The notes: generated by a model not told the origin, from the sequence alone. 64,000 bases of DNA from Opisthorchis felineus (GCA_004794785.1 SJOL01007436.1:112514-176513); one strand, 5' to 3'. Shown: positions 35,924-49,439, counted from the stretch's first letter. Made by a program: numbers and translations.

Positions 35924-36010
35924 AGCTGAACAGGTGTTACTGGACTAAGTAAGTGGGTATAAGAGCTATCGGAGTTCTGAGCTACCGGAAAAATAGAACA
36001 AAGCAAAAAA

Positions 36011-36023
36011 GGTGGGCTCACCA
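36011..36023 (-). promoter_or_regulatory. Primer-binding site, tRNA-Trp-like
   Basis: The minus-strand sequence TGGTGAGCCCACC starts 4 bases after the LTR end. It matches the complement of a metazoan tRNA-Trp 3' end (TGGTGACCCC...) with one change in the first ten bases. CsRn1-type elements are known to use tRNA-Trp. Confidence 0.65.
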
Positions 36024-36027
36024 ATTA

Positions 36028-36502
36028 TGTAGTGGTTGACGGCCCTATGGAGTCACTAGTGAACAGAACAAATCACTAATGTAAGTCAGATACAATGTCA
36101 CAAGGAGAAAAATCCAAGTAAATCTCGACTCACAGTTCACAATAGGAGAATCCGTAGTTCCATATTCCGTTGAACCACCACACCAAGAAGAGAAGGTTCT
36201 ACTTTCCTGGCATTCAAACCTACGGTGATCGCAATATTAATCCACTGATGTGAATAGATTAGTCCAGCGTTTGCAGCTAAAATTTTTGTTCATGTTTAGA
36301 GTTAGTAGCAGCCAATGATAGCCAACGGGCGGTCACAACAGCAGTCATTCAGCAAAATTCCCAAAGTCACGTTAGACCCAAAAAGCGGGCGGTTGTTGTT
36401 GTATTTCATTAAAACAAACTTTTGTACAGGAATGTGACCGAAAGTCATAGGGAGAAAGGGGATGATATTGAGCATAAAAAATAGCAGTTTACAAGTGCTC
36501 CA
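36028..36502 (-). repeat. 5' LTR of the gypsy element
   Basis: 475 bp; on the minus strand it runs from TGGAGCACTTGTAAACTG to CAACCACTACA. The plus-strand relative at 25503 begins TGTAGCAC, so the original ends were probably TGTAG...CTACA and this copy has a T-to-G change at its third base. The length agrees with the LTR size I recall for CsRn1 (about 470 bp). Confidence 0.8.
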
Positions 36503-38116
36503 GAAGTATTGCCGATGCAGATGTGTTGCTTCCACCCCTAGCAGGAATTTTCTTGGATAGTTACTTTTGGGGTTATCTGATTTTAGATATGTAGGTTTAA
36601 GCTGTGCACGTTCCTTGTGGCGGATGGCAATATGATCGGGCGACCACTCATGTATGATTTCGTTAAATGCATGTATTTTGCACCTCAGTGAAAACTGTGT
36701 GGCCTGCCTCGGGAGACGATGAGCTGACATTATCGTATCCAGACATCTGTAATGGATTAATTGTTTCTCAAATGCGGGCCGCAAAAACTGTTGGAATGTG
36801 GCACACCTTTGTGCTACTTGTACGCTAGGCGTTTGAATAATTTGCATTGGCCGCTACGTTTCATCGCATCTGATGCGTTCTATATCATGATGTTCTGTGA
36901 TAACGTGGCCAAGCAATCCACTTTTCATCGGAAAACAACTATGCATGTTTCGTCATGACTTGTGTATCAGGAGCAGAGCGACTCGGCTAGTATGTGCACG
37001 TGAACCTTCTATCAATTGATTTCCCCCTGGTTTAATTCGGTTTTCAGTGGCCACTTGTTTTTCCGCAAAAATTGTCCACATCAGTTTCTTGTGTGTCAAC
37101 CGTTGGTCTGGGCCAACCACAGTCGGTATAACAGGGCATCATCTTCAGCCTAGGTGGCCTGGAGACCATGTTCTCCGTGGTCTTCTTGGCCTGCCGAACA
37201 ATCCTGTGGATTGCTTATGTCCGCGGGACCAATTGCCCCATCACGATTGTCCCCGTGACAATAAGCACTTCTTGCTGCGTGGAGATTTACAAGCGCGTTT
37301 GCGAGGTGATTGAGCACATGACGCTATCTATAGCTGTTGCTGTTAGTTATTGGTCCATTCTACAGAGGCAGGCTCATCGCAAACGTGCGATCAGCCAAAG
37401 CAGAGCATTGCGATAAGGATGTTGACCAATCCATAGAAATCCGGTTGAGTCTGTCCCCTAAGACTATTGAATTTCTGATATTTTACTAACGTCCATAGAA
37501 GATTAAGGGCTGAATGTTGAAACTGCAGTAAACGTGCAGAGTTTCTAGGTCACGCATTTGAGTCGAGCGTTGGCGGCACCTTCTTGAGCCTAAGTAAAGG
37601 CATTGTCACAGGACAATTTCGGAACAACCCACCTGATCTTGATGCTACCTCGAAGTGATAGTTTGGCTTACGTGCGCCATAACCCTACGGGCTGTACTGA
37701 TCTGAAGGGCATTCTGTATGTTTTACCCATGCTTATAAGGATTATGGATAGTGACCAAACAAGTTGCAACGCATGCTCATTGTTCTCACCTCGGTATTCG
37801 GTATATGTGTGTTTGCTGAGCGGCTTGTTGTATAGTTTCATTCTGATGGAGTTTACTACAGATGTAGAAGCAAACTAATAAAACAAAAGATGAACCCACA
37901 ACTGTCAGGAAGGTCAGATTAATGAAAATAACTCCAGAATGCCCGGAACCTACTGAGACACTAAAACTCCACCAAAATCTCATTAGGAAAGCCGGCAATC
38001 ATCCAGGCCAGGCAATCACTCAATCAATTCAGCAAAAGCCGCTGAGTGTTCGGGCACAACACAGAAGCACGACCGTCTATTATAAGTGTTCAGACATTCC
38101 ATAGAGGCAGGGTCGA
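36503..38116. other. No gene recognised
   Basis: The minus-strand open frame 36302-36847 covers LTR sequence in its second half. Its first part (about 36505-36847) is unassigned. The rest of the stretch shows no family or repeat resemblance. Confidence 0.5.
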
Positions 38117-38310
38117 TGTTGGTGGGTGTTCACTAAACGCCGACCAGACAGCCTGGATCAATGACAAATAGTTCCCTTTAAATAGCGCAAGGCTGTTGAA
38201 AATTTCGCACTCGCACGCGCTCGCTTGTTGCAATAAAGCTGCTCTGTTCCTTCTTGGCGAGTTTCTTCTGGCACTAGGCACTGGGGCGGGGACAGCAGCC
38301 AGACATAACA
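38117..38310 (+). mobile_element. Possible solo LTR
   Basis: A 194-bp segment starts TGTTGGTGGG and ends CAGACATAACA (inverted ends TGTT/AACA). It carries aataaagctgctctgttcc at about 38233, as in the R region of many LTRs. No target-site duplication is visible (gtcga before, acaaa after) and no second copy is in the window, so this is tentative. Confidence 0.3.
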
Positions 38311-40529
38311 ACAAATGTAAGGCTTCCGTGTGAGCAATAGTGCTATTTCAGGAGCAGAACACGGTGGTGCCCATTATTTGCTGGCCCAAGTCACCAACAA
38401 CGTAAGAACTGCGATGTTGAACTCCAGTGCCTTGGTGTTGTACAGCCAAATGTTCATGATGGCTACACTGTGAAAATGTATACCACCTCTCGACATGCAA
38501 TTTAGACCGGCATAAGTTAACAAAAATGAACTGGACCAACTGGTCCTATTATTGACAAGCCACATCATCGGTTTTCCACTCATGGCAGTACCCAGAATGT
38601 AGTCCAATAGCATATTGTTCTCGAATGCGGATTGGAAAAAGGTCACCGTCAACTTTATTGACGGAGAACTCCTTGATCACCAAACATAGTCATTGATGTC
38701 ACGACGTTGGAAAACAATGCTTTGCTACGACCGGTTAATTTTTTCTCTATTCTTATTGTTAACAATGTGATTTTTCGTTTTGTTGTTTCGGTTTTGCGCC
38801 TATACCGTCTTTTTAACCTGAACGTAAACCACTCTTTGACCTTGCCATCGCATGAGTTGCTTAAATCAACGCTTCGAGTTCGCTGTCTTGTGACCACCTA
38901 GCTTTGAGTGGGTATGGACTTTGGGGTTTCGTTCGGAACTTGAAGTTCCTAAACCGGTTTATAGAAGCCGGCGTAATCCCACGATTTGAGGTTTGTACAA
39001 TTTAATTAGTTTCTTATTGCGTTCATAGTGCGCATTTGCTGATAAACCTCCGGTTAAACGGTTTGGCTTTTGGGGTTTTGCGTGCCACTCAACGTGTCCC
39101 AACTGATTGCTGTGAACAATCAGTGCAGTCATATGTTCTGTAAAAGCCTTGCTTTAGAGCAAGGCTATGTTTGGTTATGTTTAATGATCGAGGAGCTCTC
39201 CATCGTTGAAGTTGAGAGTGGTTTCTTTTCCTGGATAGAAAATGATCATTAGAAGGACGCTGATGCCGATTGGCAGCCAAATCCTGTGGCGTCTTTAGTC
39301 ATATGCGACGTAAGCTGCTTTTATGACACACCAAGGCAAAAAGAGCTAGCCCCGCAGATAAGGTGCTCTTCACATGATACAGACTCATCAACATTCAGAG
39401 CAGCCTGGAACAAAAAATATGTGAAAACCAACTGACACACTAAAATATACCCCTCATGATAAGTGTTGGGTCGTTTCTCACCGTGCTCTGGGAAAGGATG
39501 AGGTTTTCTTTTTTAGAGTCATCAGTCTACTATTGCAGACCCAGAAAACAGAAACAAAGTCGCGAAGCCTCTTGTACATGGTTCAGAAAATAAGCAGCGG
39601 CGCGCCCAATTACGGGCTCAGTAGTTATAAAAAGAAGCCAAGGTAAGGTAAAACATACAAGGTCAACATTATGAAGTCTGGAAGATTTAAGTTCCTCTGT
39701 TGGTTAATGATCAGGCAACAAGTGTAGGCATCTTCGCTTAGTTTATCTGCTCCCCATTTTCCGTTGACTGCTGCGCGTTTGCTCGTTTGTACACCGTGGA
39801 AGATCTATGATGGAGTGCTTTCGGTTGGGGTCTGTCTCTAACCAATTTTGTGAAAAATTTACAACCCATCAGGGGAAATTTAAATTGAACTCTGTGTGTA
39901 TAAATTTCAAAATGGCGGTTTGATTTCAGCTACATTTGTAAAACAGTGTATGCAAAAAACGAGATCAATTTGAAAACTATTCTCAAGTAATTGCAAGGAT
40001 TCTTATCAATGGATAAACATGCCAAGGGTATAGAGCCAGAACGTGCAATAAAATTCCCTAAATCATGAATTTTTTGCAACAACAGACACATATAAAATTG
40101 TACTAGGACTATCAAAATGCAAGCAGGTTCTATTAAGTTTCGCAGCCCACTGTACTCAAAAATAAACTACCCGAAAGTTGGCCGTTCCTATGGTTGCAAG
40201 CACGAGCATGCAGGCACATTAATGAGCGGTTGAGATTGCGGTAATTGAAAGTGTGCCGTGAATTAAGTCACAGCAACGAGCTAGGAAAACAAAAAGCTCG
40301 TGGCTAAGCCTTTTCCTATTAAGCACAATCCACATTAAATAAGCCTAGATAGTTGGCTGTTCAAGGAACCGTAGTCGGGCTTTAAAGAAGCATAGGGAAA
40401 AAGCAAGGGGGCACTGATGGTTATTCAAAAATTTCAGGTGTCAACGGGGACAATGCTAAATCAAGGAAAGAATAATAGACTTTGGTCAATAACGCTCCAC
40501 AACGTGAAAAATACAGCCTGAAAACCTCA

Positions 40530-40605
40530 CAAAAGAGAGAATCAGCTGGATTCCAGGTGAGTCTCTCGCAAAACCAAACTTGTTTGCAGATGAGTGTATT
40601 CAGCC
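40530..40605 (+). repeat. MITE-like family, partial third copy
   Basis: The segment reads aaaagagagaatcagctgga, then aggtgagtctctcgcaaaac, then caaacttgtttgcagatgag and tgtatt. This follows the right arm of the 18909-19095 palindrome base for base, with scattered changes. The left arm is not recognisable. Confidence 0.55.
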
Positions 40606-42262
40606 AAGGAATGTTTGAATAATCGAATCATCCATAAAGTCATAGTTCAGAACAATTTCAGTCGGCAGCGCTCAAAGGTTTTTAGACAGACGGAATGTCA
40701 ACCAAAAGGCGACAGAGTTACGACAATTACATGGAAGCAGAAACGTTAGGAAGTGTAGTACTGAGGCTACCGGATGAGGGTGATGGGAAGGCAAAGCCTT
40801 CCGCGTTTTTCGTTCAGGTGGCCAATAGAGGAATAGGTATCCGGAACCCGGCCGGTAAAGTTAGCAGTTGTAAAGCATGGAGGAAACTCCCAAAGAGGTG
40901 CAGGCTGAAAGGAACGCCATGAATCGTGAAGCCCGATTCAACCTCACAAGACCGAGGTTGTCATCATAAAATGTTCAATAATTTGACACTGAGAAAGGCA
41001 AATGGTAGGAGTAAACTATTACACAGAATTTCCACTTAATACGGAGGAGCTGGTGTCACTTGGTCGTTCGTCTGTTTCCTGATCCTGACAGGTCGTTTGC
41101 AAACGCTTCGTCTAAAATCATGAGTACTATGTATAAAGGTATCGGTTAGCTGACCCTCCTCTACTTCACATGTATAGTTTTTTAATGGTATCTACCAAAT
41201 CCAGCTTGCTTAGCAGTTCGTGATTTTCATGTAACTTGACTGTTAGGGATTCCGGCTTAGGGATCCAGGACGCTTTATGGCCTCTTCTATAAGTCTGTCT
41301 GGCTCGTCAAATCTTCTCATTTCGCCAGTTCTTTCTTGCTGTGGTCAGCCTGTTTCCTCGTCACTTCTTGGTCCGATTGCTTTTAACCTGATCGGTTTGC
41401 AAAATAGCCTTCCAATTCTAAAAGCCTTTAATCCGATCGGTCTTTTCTCTTTCGTTCTGTTGTTTTTTTCACGTTGTTCGGACTACAGCTGTTGTGTAAT
41501 CCCTTTTCCATAGAAGCCGTTAGACTGGGTCGCTGTCGGCGCGTTATTCTGTGGAGCATCAGACCCCAGCAAATCTCAGCTCCGTTTCGTTCTTCCACGA
41601 GGAAGCATTTGAGCGCCACACCAATCAAACCGACCTCCTTTCCTTTCTTCGCAAGCTAGTAACAACTCTAAGTAGATCAGATAAAGGACTTTACAAAACA
41701 AATAAAGCTTTTATTGAGAAATTTTTATTTACACTGCTGATCAGCCAACCATGGCCCAACAGTTATGTTCAAAAAAGAGGTCCTGAGGCTTCGTGAGAGA
41801 AGCGTCGCTGATGCTCCTTATCAGCCTTAAGTTGCTTCTTAGTCTTTCATCATAGAGTGGTTCCATCTAGAGAAGGAAATCGCGATTGAATATTTCCCAA
41901 TCCTCTTTTTTCACTAACAAACAATATCTGGAAAGGTCATCTCCTCGTAAGTTTGTTCTCAAATATCTTAATGACCGGTTTTCCTCAGTTCCGACCAATT
42001 TATTGTTTGTTGCGTTCGTTTCATTAGATTCTGTAGATGGTGCGGCATTCTGTCTTCTCGTTTGTTTTGGGACCGTTCATTTCAAAATGCCTGCGGGCTT
42101 GAAAGTGACTGTTTTTCCACGTTGTGCATCCAGGAACTTCAATTTTCTGTTTACCCGTTTCCATTGCAGAAAAGATGTCAGGTAGCACGTTGTTAAGCAT
42201 ACAGAACTATTTAATTCTTCTTCATTATAGTAGACGTGTTGTATGCGTACCAAACCCATATT

Positions 42263-42290
42263 TTCTAGATATATTCTCATATATCTAGAA
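42263..42290. repeat. Perfect 12-bp hairpin
   Basis: ttctagatatat, loop tctc, atatatctagaa: a perfect 12-base-pair stem with a 4-base loop. It is AT-rich and could be a chance structure, and no gene is nearby. Confidence 0.8.
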
Positions 42291-45200
42291 GCACATCCTG
42301 CTCCAGTTTCGCACTGTAACTTCCGCAATCAATCTCGGGAAGGTTGAACTTAATGTCGTCCTTTGAGTTGTTTACAATAGAATTCACAATAGGCTTTTAA
42401 GCCCCTAAGATTCTTTGGGTGCCCGGAAGTCCGACAGCCGTTGCCCCTGCGGCATGTATGTTGGCTGACGCGAACAGTACTGTTAAGCCATAGGAAACAG
42501 TTGTTTCGTATTTGGTTCCAATTTTTGTATTCTCTTCACAAGTGCACTGAGCGTTGTTTACTGAATATTGACGCATTGCGGAGAGCTACATTTTCATGCC
42601 GCTTCCGACAATGAAACTATGCGGTATATTGACGTTGTTTTTGAGTAATCATTTTAATGTCCGTAGTATATGGCAAATTTGAGCAGCTGGTCTTCGTTTC
42701 CCAATGCTCTTCCTCCGCTATTTTGTGAATATTCCCAAGTGCCCTTACAGATGTTTCTTTTTTTAAAGTTTGTTAGGTTCCGTTGTTCTAAGGACGGTAG
42801 TACGTTGTTGTGTCTTTGAGTAGAGCATTGGCTTTGCCGCTTCATTCCGCTTTGCCTAGAGTGGATGTCAATTGTTAGAGGAACGATAGTTTTTCCTTTT
42901 CTTTTTCTTCGGTGAATAAGATATTGTATTTTTTGCTTTGCGCGAGGTCTGTACTTATATTTAACCGCATATTTTTCTGGGCTTCTTCACGGGGATTACC
43001 TGATTTAAAGGTCGCTTTGCGGCTGAACATGCATTTTAAACTGCAGACTTCCATGAACCGAAAATCAACCACGTTTCATTCGCTTCAGTGAGTTGCCTGC
43101 TGGTTAACGAACGATTTTTTTGGTAGCACTCATCTTGCCCCTTCTTGAAGATATAAGCCCGGTAGCGATGTTTTTCTTCGGCCGTACAATGCACACTGAG
43201 TGTGAATGCACTGCTGGTTTTTTGCGAGCTCAGTTCCCACTGTCCTCATGTGTGCTTTAACTCCTTTGCTATGGGTTGCCCCATGCGTTCGCAGTCGAGC
43301 CGGGGCTTCTTTGATCATGTGACTAATCATCCGTCCACCATTTCGTCTAACAAACCGTTATGCCCCGGAATTACTCGGCGGTGTATGACAAAGTATACCG
43401 CATGTCAAGCGTTTTATTGCAAGCATTCGAAAGGCCGCTAGGGTTGTGTCTAGTAGAAGCAAGCCGATATGCAACAATCTCAAATAAATGGGTTGTTGCA
43501 AGCGTAAGACGCCTAAAGTTGTTGGCAATGTCGTCGAATACAGGTAGTTTGGTTTTAGTGCCCCTTTGTTGTTGCCAAGCCAGGCAGTTTGGTTAGGATC
43601 AAAGATTTATCTTCAGTGCCGGGTTATGTGGATAATTTCTTGTATTCTGCCAACGCTTACACGATTTCCAAACGGTATCTCCAGCGTACTTTTGTCATGG
43701 CCAGTGCCGTCGTATATCATACCCAGCAGGTTTTGTATTCTTTTCTTGAAGTCTGGTGAACAAAAGGTACGTAATAAAGAAGAAGCGGGATTTTATTGCG
43801 CTGCCGGAGATGTAACCGAACAAGAAAAAAATTGATGCGGAGATATTGTTCAACTGGTTCACCGGTTTTAGACAAGAAAGACCGGCTTAGAGGGGACAGG
43901 GCGCTACGTCGTACGTCAGACAAAAGCTGGGAAAGAGGATCACCTCAATAATAGGGTCAATCGCTGGGTTGAACGAACCGCTTTCCTTCAAGATTTCAGT
44001 AAAAGGAAGACGGGCAACGTATTTTTTATGGTCCACACAACTTTGATGCAAGCTAATTAAACGAATTACGAATTACGAATGAATTACAAGTTACACAAAC
44101 CTTAAGTCATGCGCTTGGAGGTGACATTTGTATGCTCAGTGACGTCTGAGAGAAGACCAAGGATGGCGGGCGCTTATCGCATGATTAACCTTAGCTGTAA
44201 ACAGTCACGAAGCGAAACAAGGAACCCACACACGAACCTACTGGGTTGATAGGGGGCCAGAACACTCTATAAAGGAAATCGAAAAAAATCCAAGAAGTGG
44301 TTCATTGGATGAGCCACTAGGAACGAGTGGAAATATACGGCCCGGGGCAGAAGCACACTGTAGGGGAAGGCTGAAGGTGATAAATACCTACACGCAAAAT
44401 GTGTAACAAACGGACTTCAATAAACAGGGACATAAGGCATACCATATGAACTAGGAGCCGACGCGGCCTGGCAAAACACTACATGCCAATACGGACAGAC
44501 TGCGTGAGCTGCATATGTTGAAGAAGAAAGCAGCTGAAGAGATTGAAGGGTCATCCTGGATGGATCGATATGTCCGCTAGGGACCCTGCAGTCAGAAGAG
44601 AGCTTGAAGTGTGCATCAATGAAGTGGAAGGCCGGGGTCTACACTGGGCACGCATCAACTTCGTCACGCACGAGAAGAAGGAACAGAAGGTATATGAAGA
44701 CAGTTTGATGGAGTGGTCAGGAAGCAAGCCCAGTAGTGTGTACTGTCATATAAAGCGCAGGGTGCGATGCTCCAGCAAATTGCATGCATAGCGGACAGCA
44801 AAGGTTAAATGGTAATTGGGGGGTTGAAGAGGGCGCCCCACTTTTCTGGGCTTTTTTGAAGGTCTTCTATAGACATGGAGGGCCGCCAACAGACGGAATA
44901 GAGAAGGAACTGCGAACGGTAGGCCAATATTCTGATTGGCAAAATGGGAGAAATAGTGACTTTGTTTCAAAAAATAGACTTATTGAAACTTTCAATACCA
45001 GACGTTGGTCGCTTCATGGCGCTCCATAATCGCCAACAGTACAAATGGTTCCAGTTTAAAGGGCACCGAATTCTATCCCTATGTACCCGGTTATTACAAA
45101 AGTTCTGACTCTCAAGTATGGAGAGAGGCACCGGTTGAAACCTGCTGCGGGGATTAATCTTGGCATGCATCAGGCAACCGATGTCCGGTGGGTTTGACCG

Positions 45201-46754
45201 TGGTTCTGAGAGAGACCATTGGGCTAACGCTATCCTCACACTTCGGCAACACGGGTTCACAAACGACAGATCATTTGCCGTCAACCGATGGCTGGCTAGA
45301 GAGAAATGAACCAGAGTAGTAGATGAGAAGGCCCAAACGGATGTTCTATGCAAGGATTTCAGGTAAACTTCCGACCGGGCCAATCACACTGTGCTACTTG
45401 AACACTGTGACAATCGATTTTTCATTTACGCTGTGAATTGGGTTGGGGACCTTCTTCGGGGACACCACCTAATAGTCACAGTGAGTAGGGTTGCATCCAG
45501 ACGACTTGAAGTAGATGGTGGTATGCCCAAGTGGATCGTGATGGGATGGGAACTGTTAATTTAGTACGCGAAGAAGTCTAGTCGCCTAACTTTTGCGAGC
45601 GACTTAAGGATATGAAGAATGATGAGAGACAAAGATTAGATAACTCAACCGCATCACGACCCACAAAGTCTTTGGAACTACAAAATTGCCTGTAAATGGC
45701 GCCAAATATCAACAGATCCGAGGTGTCTCGGGCAAAACAACTCACTACATGGGACCAAAGCATCTTATCACGGATTAGGATCGGGGACCTCGCCCTCCAA
45801 CTGTAAACGATTGAGACAGTAAACGGCACTATAAATCTTACTTTTGCATATGCGGGTTTCCGCAATCTGACACGACCGGATCTTGAAGCACATTTTTCAT
45901 GTGCATGAATGTTTCATGAAAGTGTGGCAGCAGTACAAACTGAAAGAACAGATTATAGAAACACCCTTCAGCCTCTACTACCTGCAAAGAATAAAAGGTG
46001 TGCGGAATAATTTACCGACTGAAATGGTTAGGACATCCCAATTTGAGGATGATAATCAGTTGTCTCCCCTATTGGGCTACGTGTTTTGTTCCAATATTCA
46101 GGTGAACGCCCGAAGCACGCCATTCATTGTATTTGAAGATGATCCACACAGTTACTGCTGGACACTCCAACTTGCTGTCGTGGCATGGGTGCTTGTTCCA
46201 CGTGCACGGTAATTTGACACTGCAATCAGGAAGGCCGTGTTTCCAAAAGCCCACTTGGATCAGCTGGATGGGATGGAAATTGTACCAGAAGCACGGGGCT
46301 CACAGTCAGAAACTGCATTTTTCATGAGCTTTTTATTTAATTATATGCCGACAAAAAAATCTAACCCGCCATAACAACAGCACGGTTGTGGTTATCCACA
46401 CTGTCCAGTTATGGACGGGGGCCAGCGAGCGACCAAGCAAACTAGCCAGAAAATAATAAAGTGACAGGAACTGTGGAGCATAATGCGCTTACGGGCATTC
46501 GGCGATGCCTCGGAAGCCCCAGTAGTTTCGGCTTCGGTGGTTCATAGATGGAGAATCTATGTAAGACGTCCTTTTTCTGTGAATTCTCCGTATGAGCGAT
46601 TTGTTTAGTTTAGGGATTTTTGAAGGTCGGCAGTTGCCCCAGAATTAGAAAAAAGTGCTAAAAGATATATGATATTTGCCGAGGTTTAGATGCACACCGA
46701 AAATTACTAATAAAACGTAGCTTGAAGGAAGGAATTTTCTGAATAAAATTTTAG

Positions 46755-47090
46755 CGGTTGATAGTATTTATCTAAGGCCTTTAGGTCTCTTCAGGCAGCC
46801 ACGGTTTCGCTAAAATTTGTTTGGGCGTACTCATGGTCTACTTTGGGCGTGGAATTCATATTTTTAATGATTTCCAGTGGCCGGGTATGATGTCTCCGTA
46901 AAGCCGGTGCAAAATTTTGTGGAGAGGTTAATTTTTTCACGTGTTTTCTCCTGCATTGGATTTGAAATATTTTGAAAGAGTACATGAAGGATGATTACGT
47001 TGTCTTTGTACGCGCCAAATTAAAATGGATCAGTCCTTCGCAACCCGTGTGGGAAAATGTTTCCTGTCGGTGCGGCAGGCGTCTCGGTTC
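46755..47090 (+). repeat. Dispersed repeat family R1, copy b
   Basis: It aligns in order with 55862-56190: gatagtatttat, a ggcagccacggttt/gcggccgtagttt block, gtactcatg, gggcgtggaattcatat, then aaaatggat, gggaaaat and gcaggc. The match to 31129-31364 is weaker. No coding frame is shared between copies, so it is probably a non-coding transposon part. Confidence 0.6.
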
Positions 47091-49030
47091 ATTGGTGCCA
47101 TTCAAACAAAGCAATAAGAGAGCCGCATCTAGATTGGGGACCCAAGATGTGAAAAACCTGGCAAGAAGGTCTGCTAGGGGGAATATGGTATAAGTAAGAT
47201 TGCGGTCCGAAATAGCAGGCAGCAAACAGTGGTCATAATTTTTAACTACTGCAGTGAGGCAACAGTGCCCGATTTCAAAAACGATAATCGGCATACAGAT
47301 TGAGATGGTTGGTGGCTGTATGCAATACTGATGGCCGCCACCGGCTAAGTGGTGCTGGGTAGGGAGAGCAGATTTGCAGGCCTACGGTGCTATGATAGTG
47401 TTCCAAGTTTATGTGCCATTGTAGCTAGTTAGTGTGGCCAGGCGGTTAGCTTGCGGGCATTTGGGAAGGTAGGGTTGTGATGTATTGGAGTAAGCCAAGG
47501 CAAAAAGGGGGCTGGGAAGCATTGGAGCGGTTTACTAACGCTGATTGGGAAAATAAGTGAGGGTGCCGCAGATGAAGACAAGTTGGCAGTTACAGGCCAT
47601 GGCGGATCGCAGCATGCCGACTGGGGATATGGACGGCTGTCAGATGTTACATACCGTGTAGCAAGTAGTGCTGGTTAATTGCAGCATTTAAGTGAGTCTG
47701 GAGAAATCAGTAGTTCAAAGCACACAGGAGTAAGAAACTGAAGAAAAGCATGAAGCGCATGGTCGTGTTGCATGTTTGGACGACAAAGTGACCTCGGCGT
47801 TGTGCAGTTGCAGCCCAAGGAAAGGGATGCATGCTTTCAAAAATGAATGGCTTAATAGGCTTAACATTGTATGCATTTAGTGCAGTCATGTCGACCTGCA
47901 TATAAGACAGCTCTTTTTGCTCTGTTATACTTGACGTTGTTCAAATTTTCTGTTTACATTGTTTATATTATTAACAGGTTCAACCACGGGCCAGTCGTGC
48001 TAATTAAGAGGTTGTTAACATCGCCTGCGGTGGAGGTTGGCACTAGGGAAAGTTGGGGCGAGCACTGGTGGTATATGAAGTAGGGTTAATTGGACTCCTG
48101 TTTAGGGTCAGTCGCGGTGCATTTAGCGCTGTGGGTAGAGGAGTGAATGTAGGGAAACTTAGTCTGAAACCGCTGCAGTGGAAGGAGTCTGGGGCTCTGT
48201 ATGACGCACAAAGGGTCTTTTGGAGGGGGCATGCAGCTGAGGGGAGAGTTGTTGAGTGTGCGGTCCTTTGCATCGTCAAGGCCTGGGCCTTTATAAGAGA
48301 GGGCATGGTACAAAGAGGTTGGTGGATGCTTACGGATGAGCAGCGGACGTAAAGTTCGATTGGGTAGAATAGATATGGAAAATCAAACAGCGCAATAAAT
48401 GGACGGACGATCAGGAGTCAGGGTCAGTCGACCGTTTAGAGAACAGAGGTAAGCGAACACCACTGTGACGATGTAAGTTACTTGGAGGTGAATTCAATAC
48501 TATTTGCCCCCGTGACAGTGAGGCGGAGTAAGCCCTGCAGTCCTTATCTAGATGGCATCAGAAGTGACTGTCTTGGTTGCCTATGTATTCAGATAGTCCA
48601 GGCATGGCCGTGAAAGTGCAGAAGGACTGCAGTGGATAGGCATGAACGATGAGTTGGACGGGGCTCAAACCTGGAGGACAGACATAAGAAAGCCTCAACC
48701 TAGCGTGTTGGGCGTACATGAGATTTAGCAAACTCTTCCAGCCATAACCGAATATTGAAGATCACAGAAGAGTTGGTTTACAAACGCAAGAACGAAAGCT
48801 GATGATCGGTGTCCTGGTTGGTTGGATTGCTGCCACGATTGAGCATGGGATGGTTTAAACTGGACGATAGAGCTCTTTATCGTACAAAGTACCAGGGCAT
48901 CAGTATCACGAAGCAGTAGTGAAGTGATGCTGAGATTTAATTTACCAAAGTAGAGGATCTGACGCCAATTAACTATCACTCACTAAATGGTTGCTGTGGC
49001 CACATTCATTGGCACACTTCTCAAAGCGCA
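47091..49030. other. No gene recognised
   Basis: G-rich sequence on the plus strand, with open frames up to 99 codons (48053-48352) of no known family. A gggagagcag/ggcctacggtgc block near 47360-47410 resembles 56320-56370, so R1 may extend this far. Confidence 0.45.
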
Positions 49031-49059
49031 TGAGGTCCTCGAGTCCCAGAGATCGAGTC

Positions 49060-49330
49060 TAAACCGTTTGTATACACACCTCTTTAGCTTCGAATTCGCT
49101 GCGTCCAATAATCTGTATGGTCAATGAACGCCGGCAACACAACACCAGTGTAAAAAAGGCTCCTTCATAATCGAAAATGGGACTAACTGTACAGGCAGTA
49201 AGTTCGCCATTATAATAGCGGAATGTTTCAGCATTTTGCCAGGATATTAACTGGATTAAATAGAAAGTGCATCCAATCAATTCAGATTCATCGTAAAACA
49301 AAGTTATTTTACGGAAAAACGAGAACCGGT
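49060..49330 (-). repeat. Compound repeat R2, module A, copy 1
   Basis: The minus frame contains YNGELTACTVSPIFDYEGAF. The second copy at 58399-58614 has YKGKLTTCSISPIGDNEGAV in the same frame, and a similar GRSE(F/V) motif follows in both. At DNA level the shared plus-strand words include cttcg, gctgcg, aatgggacta and agtgagtt/agtaagtt. It is a diverged dispersed repeat that may once have been coding. The family is not recognised. Confidence 0.6.
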
Positions 49331-49439
49331 AACTACCAACTACAGTTGTTTCAGTGAATTAAATAGGTGAAAGCATACTTCACCAATGATGCTTTCATAA
49401 GTTTCACGCATGGTTTTGAAGGAGAGACAACGCACACGG

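Larger units (their letters stand above)
31912..36502 (-). mobile_element. CsRn1-like Ty3/gypsy LTR retrotransposon, inactive
   Basis: On the minus strand, in order: 5' LTR 36502-36028, primer-binding site, gag, protease, RT, RNase H, integrase, then a polypurine tract and a 22-bp piece of the 3' LTR. The domain order and tRNA-Trp-like primer site fit the CsRn1 group first described from Clonorchis. Frameshifts occur in gag and pol, active-site residues are changed in protease and RT, and the 3' LTR is nearly all missing. The element is about 4.6 kb, against about 5 kb for CsRn1. Confidence 0.85.
38311..46740. other. 8.4 kb without recognisable genes
   Basis: Open frames are all under 140 codons with no family resemblance I can name. 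Within it lie the third partial MITE copy (40530-40605), a perfect hairpin (42263-42290) and a short gaattac-type tandem near 44067-44095. One strand is pyrimidine-rich at 41.3-43.6 kb. Some short frames (e.g. 44967-45383 minus) look like decayed dispersed repeats, but I cannot assign them. Confidence 0.45.

Noticed and set aside
44967..45383. 138-codon minus-strand frame as a gene
   Set aside because: It has no conserved domain that I can name and looks like a decayed dispersed repeat.
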